DNA of 27,108 nt from a virus, in the IMG/VR virus record IMGVR_UViG_3300031707_000142, positions 1-27,108 of that record. One strand, written 5' to 3'. Below the pieces are notes generated by a model. That model was given only the letters and a program-made list of their open reading frames with translations, ran no database searches and was not told the origin of the DNA. This document shows positions 7,951-14,738 of this stretch, piece by piece. The position numbers and the translations under genes were made by a program. How positions within the stretch are numbered: position 1 is the stretch's first letter; the number at the start of each line of letters is the position of its first letter.

Positions 7951-10140
7951 TTATGTAATACTTGTTATAATCCCGTTTGTAACCGTCACCGAAGTTGCCC
8001 CAATAATCTCACCCGATACCCCCGTTGAAATCTCCACCGTATCTCCCTGTAATATTGTCCTTCCTACTCCGCCTATCTTGTGTATTCCCTTCTCTCCTGC
8101 AACCGCCGAGTCGTAACTCTCAATTAGGGTCACTTCTTGCGATGAAGGGGGAACGATGGTAGTATTAAAGTCTAGGGCTTTTTCTCCTGTTTTCCAAGTA
8201 GCACCCGATAAGGTCATACCATGACTATTGCCTGAATAATCAGCCACATCAGTTCCCGTTCCTTCTGTGAAATTATAACCAGCAACTAAATCAGTATCAG
8301 GTGTTGCCCCATATATTCCGAAGCCAGCATTATATTTAGCCAGCACTTCCGCAGCCGAAAAACTTCTGCCTTTATAAAACTTAATCCCACCCATAAAACC
8401 TTTTCCATAGAAGGGAGAGCTATAAGCAAGCCGAGCTATATTTACATTTTCTCCATTATCCCATACGGTAAGGGCAGAGCTTTTTGGAGTTCCAAGCACT
8501 CCGTTTTTATAACAATTAAAATCGTTTCCAACTCTCGTTAATACCAGATACTGCCACTTAAGATATTCTACGGTGCCAAAAACAGCAGGGTCAGTATAAC
8601 TGATTACATCCCAATAAGCACCAGCCGAGCTTGAAATTAACGACCAATTTCCAACATCATTATAAATTCTCCAAGGGCTGAGAGATGAAACAGCAGCTTT
8701 ACTTACTAATTCATCTGTATTAACAATGTCCATTGGGAACACCCAAATTTCAATAGTGAAATCTCCAGTCCCAAAATCAAAGTCAGCGTGGTCAGTAATA
8801 TAGGCATAATCAGAAGTTCCATTAAAAGAAGCAGCATAGGAAAGAGAATTGAGGTCGTTAGCTTTTTCCCCCGCTTGCCAAGTGGGAGTGTTTAACAAAG
8901 TTCCCGTATGTGAATTACCAGAATAGTCAGCTACGCTCGTTCCTGTCCCTTCGTCAAAATGCCAACCAGCCAAGAGTCCCGCTGCGTCTGCTCCGTAAGT
9001 CCCAAAGCCAGAATTGTAAGCTGCGGTTACATAAGTCTGGTCTTGAGTTACGCCCCAAATCCTTATCTCGTCCATTTCGCCATCAAAATAGTTGGAGTCG
9101 TTATCTGCATAAAACCTTCCCGCAATAAATGGCTGATTAGAATTAGAGATAGTGACCGTTGAGGGTGCAGCCTGTAAAACTCCGTCAATATAAAGATTCC
9201 CAGTTACTCCGTCATAAGTCCCTACGCAATGGTGCCAAAGTCCATCGTTTAATACTGCATCGCTTGGGGCGTTCACCCATGCCGCACCAGTCCCGATAGT
9301 CAAACTAACCTTATTATCGCCATAGAAGGTAAAACCTATTCCCTTGAATACTCCATTCGCCATCATATTCCCGACCATTCCCGACCACGCACCGACAGCA
9401 GTTGTCCTAATCCACGCCTCAAGGGTAAGAGTAGTAGATGAAGTTGTTAAATCGCAAGACATACACTCGCTACTGCCCGAAACAAAATTAAGTTGATAAG
9501 ATAAGTTTTGGGTATTTGCCCCTGCTACATCCACCTTGTTTTTTAACATCATCTTGTTTGCGGTATCGGTCTTTGACCATCGAGTGAAGTAATCGTTGCC
9601 TGTATCTGTAAGGCGAAGTTCGGGGTCAACCTTGGTAATCTTATGGTCAACCAAAGTGGTAAAATTCGTGGTAGAAAATCTCCCAACTTCGTTTGCCGCA
9701 GCAAACCCGCCAATACCAAAAACAATTGGAGCGGTGGCATATTGAGTAAGGAGTAAAATACCTCCGTCAGCAAGAGGATTAGCTCCTACAAGCATCATGT
9801 CTGCTGTCAAAAGCTCATAACCAGAACCCATATTAAAATTAGTATTAGTGTAACCCACTAATCCCATATGGTCCCCGTCTAACATCCCAAAATAAAGAAC
9901 AGAACCAGAAGAACTGCCACCTGTGCCTGAAGCGTTATTTATTATTCTTGCGTTAAGAATACCAGCCGCATCTTCACGGATAACAAGTTTCTCGCCACTT
10001 GACCCGCTACTATCAATGCCGATTATTACCTTTCCATCAGAAAATGTTCCCAAGTCAGCATCTACATCTACATAAAGCAGGTTTTGCCCTGATTGAGCAA
10101 CTGATAAATCCCCTAATCCTTCTATCTTGCCAAATTTCAT
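7951..10140 (-). CDS. Tail fibre/appendage protein with two LamG-like domains
   Basis: A 729-aa protein with ATG at 10140 overlapping the upstream stop (TAATG). Residues 1-215 are a Gly/Ser-rich beta region typical of fibre shafts. Two concanavalin A/LamG-like jelly-roll domains follow, about 216-385 (LTLEAWIRT, NDGLWHHCVGTYDG, GNLYIDGV, GEMDEIRIW) and about 433-612 (FTIEIWVFP, WQYLVLTRVG, FNCYKNGVLG). Each is followed by a near-copy linker with EGTGT.VADYSGNSH (about 388-428 and 617-655). Residues 665-729 are a short C-terminal beta piece. LamG-like folds often bind glycans, so binding a host surface polysaccharide is likely. It is co-transcribed with the preceding fibre gene. Confidence 0.82.
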   Translation of the reverse strand: MKFGKIEGLGDLSVAQSGQNLLYVDVDADLGTFSDGKVIIGIDSSGSSGEKLVIREDAAGILNARIINNASGTGGSSSGSVLYFGMLDGDHMGLVGYTNTNFNMGSGYELLTADMMLVGANPLADGGILLLTQYATAPIVFGIGGFAAANEVGRFSTTNFTTLVDHKITKVDPELRLTDTGNDYFTRWSKTDTANKMMLKNKVDVAGANTQNLSYQLNFVSGSSECMSCDLTTSSTTLTLEAWIRTTAVGAWSGMVGNMMANGVFKGIGFTFYGDNKVSLTIGTGAAWVNAPSDAVLNDGLWHHCVGTYDGVTGNLYIDGVLQAAPSTVTISNSNQPFIAGRFYADNDSNYFDGEMDEIRIWGVTQDQTYVTAAYNSGFGTYGADAAGLLAGWHFDEGTGTSVADYSGNSHTGTLLNTPTWQAGEKANDLNSLSYAASFNGTSDYAYITDHADFDFGTGDFTIEIWVFPMDIVNTDELVSKAAVSSLSPWRIYNDVGNWSLISSSAGAYWDVISYTDPAVFGTVEYLKWQYLVLTRVGNDFNCYKNGVLGTPKSSALTVWDNGENVNIARLAYSSPFYGKGFMGGIKFYKGRSFSAAEVLAKYNAGFGIYGATPDTDLVAGYNFTEGTGTDVADYSGNSHGMTLSGATWKTGEKALDFNTTIVPPSSQEVTLIESYDSAVAGEKGIHKIGGVGRTILQGDTVEISTGVSGEIIGATSVTVTNGIITSIT

Positions 10141-11327
10141 TAAATTAAATACCCAAATAAATCAACCGCAATAGTTTGCGAAGTTCCTGTTGCTCCAGTT
10201 GTTATATTCAACTTGATAATATCTCCTGCTTGATAAACAACAGATGTATTATTCATTCCCATACCATTTATTACGCTACTTACCTGATTGACGCTTGTAT
10301 TACTACCTAAAATATAATTACCAATAAAATCATTATAATCAGTAGCATTAGCCCCAATCGAACCACCAGCAACTATTGTTATTGCAGTAGCTTCTGTGCA
10401 TCTTAAAAAAGCATCTGTAAGAACACATTGTTTTCCCGCAGGAACAGTATAAAGAGTCGTTGCTGCTACCGTTTTTGCGTCTATTCCCGTCACCGTTGCC
10501 AATTTTGCCACATTCCCACCTCCATTTCCTGTCGAAATTATAACTACCAACCAATCGCCCGTAATCGCCCCATATGAAGACAAATCAACCGAAATTGTAT
10601 TAACATCAGTAGTCGTAATTTCATCAGGAAAAATAATATTAGAAACATTATTGTAAAGAACAACCGAACAATTTAAGGTATTAAGGGCGTGAGTTACGGT
10701 TAAAACTCCTGCTGTTAAATCAGAATTATCAAAAGTAGTTGAATAAGTAAAAACATCTAAAAGACTGACTCCTCCAACCGTGGGCATGTTGGTTGATTCT
10801 AAATTGGCAAAGTTGCCATTGCCAGTTGTGGTGAGGTTAAAATCTCCCGATTTATCTCCCTCAAGTCCTGACTGGGAGTCCCACACAGACCAATATGAGT
10901 CTGACCCCACTTCCTCCCATCCACCCGAAGCAAAAACATAAAACATAATCTCCGCTATAACCCATATCATCATTCCCCAATCTGCTTCTCCTGATACCTC
11001 TGTTTCTATCCAATCTTCTCCATCCCACTCGTAAATATATCCGTCTGTCCAACCGCTCCCGCTTCCATCGGCTGCATATCTGTCGCCAACCTCTGGGGCT
11101 ACTGGTAATCCACCTGTCGGATCCCACCAATCTGCTACGGGAGGGAATAAAGTTATTCTTTCCCAAGCACCATTCATGCGGCCATACATTGTCCCGTCAT
11201 CAGGAGCGTCTTGTAAATATCTTGCGTCGTGGTCGGAGTTCGTTCCCGGAACATCGGGCATATCGGACAGATCGCCATGTGCCAGATGTTCATAGTGTCC
11301 AGGTTGTGCTAAAGTTCGTGTAATCAT
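10140..11327 (-). CDS. Tail fibre / appendage protein
   Basis: A 395-aa protein with ATG at 11327 (ATGA overlap). Residues 15-56 carry a signature common in phage fibre and appendage proteins: HGDLSDMPD, DHDARYLQ and DGTMYGRMNGAWE. Residues about 60-145 are Trp/Gly/Asp-rich (GDRYAADGSGSGWTDGYIYE), reminiscent of DUF2793-like modules. About 195-265 is a short beta domain. About 275-395 is a C-terminal beta-sandwich (TTLYTVPAGKQCVLTDAFLR), a fold often found at fibre tips or on virion surfaces. It probably partners the LamG fibre encoded next and helps attach it to the tail. Confidence 0.77.
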   Translation of the reverse strand: MITRTLAQPGHYEHLAHGDLSDMPDVPGTNSDHDARYLQDAPDDGTMYGRMNGAWERITLFPPVADWWDPTGGLPVAPEVGDRYAADGSGSGWTDGYIYEWDGEDWIETEVSGEADWGMMIWVIAEIMFYVFASGGWEEVGSDSYWSVWDSQSGLEGDKSGDFNLTTTGNGNFANLESTNMPTVGGVSLLDVFTYSTTFDNSDLTAGVLTVTHALNTLNCSVVLYNNVSNIIFPDEITTTDVNTISVDLSSYGAITGDWLVVIISTGNGGGNVAKLATVTGIDAKTVAATTLYTVPAGKQCVLTDAFLRCTEATAITIVAGGSIGANATDYNDFIGNYILGSNTSVNQVSSVINGMGMNNTSVVYQAGDIIKLNITTGATGTSQTIAVDLFGYLI

Positions 11328-11611
11328 ATAATTGCTATAAAATTCACTCCTTCGTTATCTTGAGTCACATCAATATAAATCTCTGATAGATCCCTGCAAT
11401 CAAGACTAATTACATCACCTTTGGCTAAAATATAATCTTGGGATGCCGAACCACCGACTTTAACCGATCCGGTATTAGCTGACTTGGCCTGAATAGTAAC
11501 GGAGATAATCTTTTTGGAAGTAGTTGATAAAGGAACCGCTACCCCGGCAGTCGTGGTCTTTGTGCCGGAATATGGTTTACCGCCCGGTGCTATCGCAAAA
11601 GTTCCGCCCAT
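11324..11611 (-). CDS. Small beta-sandwich structural protein (95 aa)
   Basis: ATG at 11611 is preferred over the TTG one codon earlier; AAGGGGG lies 7 nt upstream. The protein contains a Thr/Val/Ser-rich beta pattern (VAVPLSTTSKKIISVTIQA, then NTGSVKVGG and ISLDCRDLSEIYIDV). This pattern is widespread in small phage virion proteins that form a single beta-sandwich, usually annotated only as structural or hypothetical. The stop overlaps the fibre ATG. A tail- or capsid-associated role is probable from the family look and neighbours. Confidence 0.72.
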   Translation of the reverse strand: MGGTFAIAPGGKPYSGTKTTTAGVAVPLSTTSKKIISVTIQAKSANTGSVKVGGSASQDYILAKGDVISLDCRDLSEIYIDVTQDNEGVNFIAII

Positions 11612-11629
11612 CAAAAAGCCCCCTTTATG

Positions 11630-11797
11630 TTATGGTTTCGGCTTGTGGCCGGGTAAATCATAGCAAGTTGATCTATGAACAAGCGCACCGCGCTGATAAG
11701 CCATGTCCTTGCGCCTGCCGGTAAGTCCGCAAATCGCGCATTCGTATTTCCTGCCCTTAAACTTTCCATCTGAAGTAGGCCAATTTCCCTTTGACAC
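11630..11797 (-). CDS. C2HC zinc-binding mini-protein (55 aa)
   Basis: The frame starts at GTG 11797, which shares one base with the TAG of the upstream gene (TAGTG), and ends at TAA 11630. Four potential zinc ligands are spaced Cys20-x2-Cys23-x17-His41-x3-Cys45 (YECAICGLTG and LVHRSTCYD). The rest is basic. It exactly fills the gap between two good genes and leaves 18 nt before the next ATG. The ligand pattern suggests a treble-clef or zinc-ribbon fold. Nucleic acid or protein binding are both possible and no family is recognised. Confidence 0.6.
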   Translation of the reverse strand: MSKGNWPTSDGKFKGRKYECAICGLTGRRKDMAYQRGALVHRSTCYDLPGHKPKP

Positions 11798-12165
11798 TAA
11801 TTATGTTCCTGTCCGATAATATTGATCGTTACCACAATGTCATCCGTTACACTTGAAATCGCCAGATAAATATATGGATGAACACCAATAACATTGTAAA
11901 GAAGCGTTGAAGAAGTTGCATTATAAACAACTACCCCATCAGCATCCCTTGTTTCGTTCAATGCCGGTGCTATCCCAAGCGCATATCTTGAAGTCGCGTC
12001 CCCATTTACCGATCCATAACAAGTCAGGGTAAAAGCTGAATCAACCGCATCTCCGGTATAAACAACCTCAATATTTATCTTCTCAAAATTGCTGGTATCA
12101 ACATACCCGGAATTGGTCGCCGCTGCCGCCGCGTTTATTGCTATCGCATAAGTTGTCTTTTTCAT
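11797..12165 (-). CDS. Small beta protein, paralogue of the upstream gene
   Basis: ATG at 12165 (MKKTTYAIAIN) is chosen over an upstream in-frame start because it overlaps the previous stop as ATGA and follows GGTGGGAAAG; the product is 122 aa. It is rich in Val, Thr, Ile and Ser with a regular strand pattern. It shares with the upstream gene product a central YxLGIxPALxxTxDADG-like block and the C-terminal IGVHPYIYL....IIGQE block. It is probably a jelly-roll or beta-sandwich virion component. The exact location in the particle is unknown. Confidence 0.72.
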   Translation of the reverse strand: MKKTTYAIAINAAAAATNSGYVDTSNFEKINIEVVYTGDAVDSAFTLTCYGSVNGDATSRYALGIAPALNETRDADGVVVYNATSSTLLYNVIGVHPYIYLAISSVTDDIVVTINIIGQEHN

Positions 12166-12524
12166 CTTTCCCACCCTACGATATAGACTGTCACGCTGGC
12201 CGGATTTGTATCTTCCGTCCATTGCAAATTGAGATAAGGATGAACTCCCACGATCTCATAACACGCGGTCGTGCTAGTCGTATAACTAATGGCAGCATCC
12301 GCGTCCAATGTCCCGGTCAGGACCGGCTTTACTCCCAAGAGATAAGTTGAGGTTGCAGTTGAATCCGGAGTGCCGTAAAACACCAATGTTCCAGCACCAG
12401 AACCCGATACCCTGGTATAGACCACGACAACCATTATGCTACTCAAGAGAGAAGTATTAACCACTTGCGTCAGATCGGTTGCTGTCTTATCCGTCATCAC
12501 CGGCAAAATCGCTACTCTACCCAT
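12162..12524 (-). CDS. Small beta protein, paralogue of the downstream gene
   Basis: ATG at 12524 follows a G-rich AAAGGGGG, one base beyond the previous stop. The 120-aa product shares the layout of the next gene: a variable N-terminus, then YLLGVKPVLTGTLDADAAIS and IVGVHPYLNLQW, ending VYIVGWER. The two were probably produced by tandem duplication and then diverged. No enzyme motif is visible. A virion surface role is likely from its setting between zinc mini-proteins and fibre genes. Confidence 0.72.
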   Translation of the reverse strand: MGRVAILPVMTDKTATDLTQVVNTSLLSSIMVVVVYTRVSGSGAGTLVFYGTPDSTATSTYLLGVKPVLTGTLDADAAISYTTSTTACYEIVGVHPYLNLQWTEDTNPASVTVYIVGWER

Positions 12525-12525
12525 T

Positions 12526-12741
12526 TCAAACCCCCTTTTGGCTTTCCGCCATCATCTTGTTTTCACTTTCAATTGATTTCATCTTGTTTATCGCCGGCAA
12601 ATCACCCATAACAATTGGAGAAGAATATATCCGCTTGGCATATTTCTTGCAAACCGGGCAAACTTCCGTATGATCTTCGGTAATTCCTTGATAAGTTTCA
12701 AATCTGCCATGAGTTTCGCATTCAAATTGGTAATATCCCAT
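12526..12741 (-). CDS. FmdB-like zinc-ribbon protein (71 aa)
   Basis: ATG at 12741 (MGYYQFECETHGRFE) is chosen over an upstream in-frame start at 12768. It sits 2 nt after the previous stop, and the aromatic YYQFEC opening with FE after the first zinc knuckle is the hallmark of FmdB-type putative regulatory proteins. Ligands are Cys8, His11, Cys28 and Cys31 (CETH and CPVC), followed by KRIYSSP, also typical of that family. The C-terminal 25 residues are charged. FmdB-like proteins are poorly characterised. Finding one inside a structural operon suggests a virion or assembly role rather than gene regulation, but that is inference. Confidence 0.72.
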   Translation of the reverse strand: MGYYQFECETHGRFETYQGITEDHTEVCPVCKKYAKRIYSSPIVMGDLPAINKMKSIESENKMMAESQKGV

Positions 12742-12743
12742 TA

Positions 12744-12974
12744 TTACCCTGGTTTTACCTGATTCCAAATTGCCGTTACTTTTCCGTGAATATAACTTAA
12801 TTCTGCCATAATATCTGTCGTATCAATAACTGCCTTACTTTCTTCTTTCCCGGTTGCAGAACAGTAAGGACAAGGGACAGGCGGTAAAGGATTCCCCAAT
12901 TCATCTTTAGGGTCCCCATAAATTCCAGTTCCTCCGCATTTACTACATAAACCAATTATTTTTTCTATACTCAT
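12744..12974 (-). CDS. DnaJ-type CxxCxGxG zinc-finger protein (76 aa)
   Basis: Start ATG at 12974 has a GGGGGG ribosome binding site. The product has two CxxC knuckles with Gly spacing, CSKCGGTG at residues 10-17 and CPYCSATG at 35-42, as in half of a DnaJ cysteine-rich domain. There is a Pro-rich link between them (GNPLPPVPCP). The remainder is helical (IDTTDIMAELSYIHGKV). There is no J domain. It may be a small protein-binding zinc module. The start is preceded by two hairpins that may limit its translation. Confidence 0.7.
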   Translation of the reverse strand: MSIEKIIGLCSKCGGTGIYGDPKDELGNPLPPVPCPYCSATGKEESKAVIDTTDIMAELSYIHGKVTAIWNQVKPG

Positions 12975-12978
12975 ATTG

Positions 12979-13029
12979 CCCCCCTTAATTTAGGGGAGAG
13001 GGGCGTGTGCCTAAAGCAGATCCCCTCTC
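12979..13029 (-). promoter_or_regulatory. Two adjacent hairpins before the DnaJ-type zinc gene
   Basis: In the minus-strand transcript GAGAGGGG (13029-13022) can pair perfectly with CCCCUCUC (13003-12996), an 8-bp stem with an 18-nt loop. Immediately after it CCCCU (12996-12992) can pair with AGGGG (12985-12981), a 5-bp stem with a 6-nt loop that covers the G-run used as the ribosome binding site of the gene at 12974. No U-tract follows the first stem, so it is not a canonical intrinsic terminator. An RNA processing or stability element, or translational restraint, is as likely. Confidence 0.45.
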
Positions 13030-13042
13030 ACCGCTAAATAAG

Positions 13043-14035
13043 TTATGTTTCTAACTGACCAGTCTGGATGTATGTTCCGGTTGCGTTGGTAACACCATTT
13101 GCGTTATCGCAATACGAAACAGCAGTTGTTCCGGACGAATCCGAAAAATGAGTCGTAGCAACCGCAGCCCTATTCCCAATCGCTGATCCTGTTGCATGAA
13201 TGGTAACACACGAAGTTATCGTGCTTGTTCCGCATTCGGAGAAGTAGTTATCCGCCACAATATTTTTAGCCCCCAATGCTCTTATCCCATAAGTAGCATT
13301 ACCGCTATCTCCAATGATGATATAGTTGCCCACTATCTCCAAATTGGCAGCTCCTTCTGAGTCAATTACTCCGGCAGTCCACGCACCACTTGATACCTGT
13401 TCCGTGAACCAGTTATTCTCAATCCGAGAATAGGACGCTCCATCCCCATTACAGTCAAGCATTGGGAGGGTCGTAGTTGAGCTTCTGCTCACAAAGTAAT
13501 TGTTGTGAATACTCAATCCCCAAGCAGAATATGTTCCAGATGTTGGAACAGTTATATGAGCATAAGCACTAATATTCTTAAGATATAACCCTGCCACTTC
13601 AATGCTACCATTTACTATTTCCATGATAGCCAAACCTGCCCCAATTTGTTGAAGACGAGCCGCATTTGTGCAACCCACCCTACAAGTCTGGGATGAAGGG
13701 CAAATTAAGTGCATCGTGCTTTTACTCAACGAGAGCAATGCATCAATATAATAAGTATTGTTTGATGGCAACAACACTACATAATCATTCCTGCCATTAA
13801 CACAAGCCGCCACAGCACTCGCCAATCCATTAGTTGTAACTACGGTGGAAGTTGATGTATGCGGATAAAGCATTGGCGAACCATCCGGATTCCTTGAATT
13901 ACCATACTTTTCATTGATATAGGAATAGCCGGAACCTGTCGTATCTGCGACATAATAAACATTCCCAATACCCATATTACCAGTAATTACATTACCAAAA
14001 CTCGTTATCCCATTCGGAAAATTCGTTAATCCCAT
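13043..14035 (-). CDS. Right-handed beta-helix virion protein
   Basis: A 330-aa protein from ATG 14035, with AAGGAGG 8 nt upstream. The opening MGLTNFPNGITSFGNVI is a common N-terminus of phage proteins encoded next to capsid genes. From about residue 95 a parallel beta-helix pattern appears, with repeated short strands and Asn turns (GLSIHNNYFV, SRIENNWFT, LEIVGNYIIIG, KNIVADNYFS), as in pectate-lyase-like folds of tailspikes. No obvious catalytic Asp/Glu cluster can be assigned by eye. Its position just after the capsid gene and the HNH insertion suggests a virion surface protein, possibly a head spike or a depolymerase-type spike. Confidence 0.75.
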   Translation of the reverse strand: MGLTNFPNGITSFGNVITGNMGIGNVYYVADTTGSGYSYINEKYGNSRNPDGSPMLYPHTSTSTVVTTNGLASAVAACVNGRNDYVVLLPSNNTYYIDALLSLSKSTMHLICPSSQTCRVGCTNAARLQQIGAGLAIMEIVNGSIEVAGLYLKNISAYAHITVPTSGTYSAWGLSIHNNYFVSRSSTTTLPMLDCNGDGASYSRIENNWFTEQVSSGAWTAGVIDSEGAANLEIVGNYIIIGDSGNATYGIRALGAKNIVADNYFSECGTSTITSCVTIHATGSAIGNRAAVATTHFSDSSGTTAVSYCDNANGVTNATGTYIQTGQLET

Positions 14036-14143
14036 TTTATTTCCTCCTTATTATTTGTGTGACATTTCTGCCTGCCCGACTCTCAACCTTCATTTGCTCT
14101 ACGGGCACTTAAACAAAAAACTAAAAATGGAAAGAGTTTTAAG

Positions 14144-14629
14144 TTATAGCCTAACACCCTTTTTCGTATTACAAGAACGGCATAATAACTGAATATTGTC
14201 TTCCGTGTTTTGCCCTCCCCTACTTATAGGGATAATATGGTCGATCGTCAAAAGTTCCCTTCCAATGTGTTTCTTGCATATCGGACATTTTCCATTATAC
14301 TTTTCCGATAATCTCTCCCACAATGAAATGTTTATTCTTCCAATCTTCCCTATTTTTCTTGCCCTGCAATTTTGCGTATCGACCCTTACTTTACCCGAAG
14401 TTCTGCGCATTTCCGCCAACTCCAACACTCTTTTTTTATTCCTCTTTTTCCATATCCTGCAATATTCTCTGGCCTTTTCAGCATTGTTTCTCTTCCACCT
14501 GGAAACGATCTCTATGTGTTTTATTCGGTGTCTTCTATATTTACACCTACTTTCACATATTGAACAACAATACTTTTGGTTCGCAGACCTTTTCCTATAT
14601 TCCTTACCGCAAAATATACAGACATCCAT
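14144..14629 (-). CDS. Free-standing HNH homing endonuclease
   Basis: A 161-aa protein. ATG at 14629 has GAGGAG 9 nt upstream, lying inside a competing hairpin. The N-terminus holds a zinc knuckle (CIFCG, then YCCSICESRC). The middle is a very basic helical DNA-binding region (RWKRNNAEKAREYCRIWKKR). The C-terminus is a full HNH nuclease: CPIC at 115-118, LTIDHIIPISRGG with D130-H131, N145, and CRSC at 150-153. It is flanked by about 110 nt of non-coding DNA on each side, unlike its tightly packed neighbours. This fits insertion as a mobile gene between the capsid and beta-helix genes. It probably cuts related phage genomes lacking it. Confidence 0.88.
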   Translation of the reverse strand: MDVCIFCGKEYRKRSANQKYCCSICESRCKYRRHRIKHIEIVSRWKRNNAEKAREYCRIWKKRNKKRVLELAEMRRTSGKVRVDTQNCRARKIGKIGRINISLWERLSEKYNGKCPICKKHIGRELLTIDHIIPISRGGQNTEDNIQLLCRSCNTKKGVRL

Positions 14630-14640
14630 TTCTATTCACT

Positions 14641-14677
14641 CCTCATGTCGGGGCGGCAGCATGAGGTCTGCCACCCC
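14641..14677 (-). promoter_or_regulatory. Competing RNA hairpins over the HNH ribosome binding site
   Basis: In the minus-strand transcript GGGGUGGCAG (14677-14668) pairs with CUGCCGCCCC (14659-14650), a 10-bp stem with one G-U pair and an 8-nt loop. That loop contains CCUCAUG (14666-14660), which is exactly complementary to CAUGAGG (14647-14641), a segment that includes most of the GAGGAG ribosome binding site of the HNH gene. The two stems cannot easily coexist, since only 2 nt would span the 10-bp stem. They form a potential switch between an exposed and a hidden ribosome binding site. The complementary DNA would have a C-A mismatch in the plus-strand RNA, so the fold favours the transcribed strand. 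Confidence 0.55.
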
Positions 14678-14738
14678 AGCATTTATTAAAGTTCTAAGCC
14701 ATACACAAAATGTGCAAGCTCCATGTCAAGCAATATGT

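Noticed and set aside
14073-14107. Hairpin TGCCCG/CGGGCA after the HNH gene as a terminator
   Set aside because: The stem is only 6 bp with a 23-nt loop and no following U-tract on the transcribed strand.
14641-14677. Full H-type pseudoknot formed by both stems at the HNH leader
   Set aside because: Only 2 nt would have to span a 10-bp stem, which is sterically unlikely; two exclusive hairpins are the simpler reading.
14690-14730. Promoter with a perfect TTGACA (14729-14724) after the capsid gene
   Set aside because: The sequence 16-19 nt further on (TGTGTATGG) is a poor -10 element, so the match may be chance.
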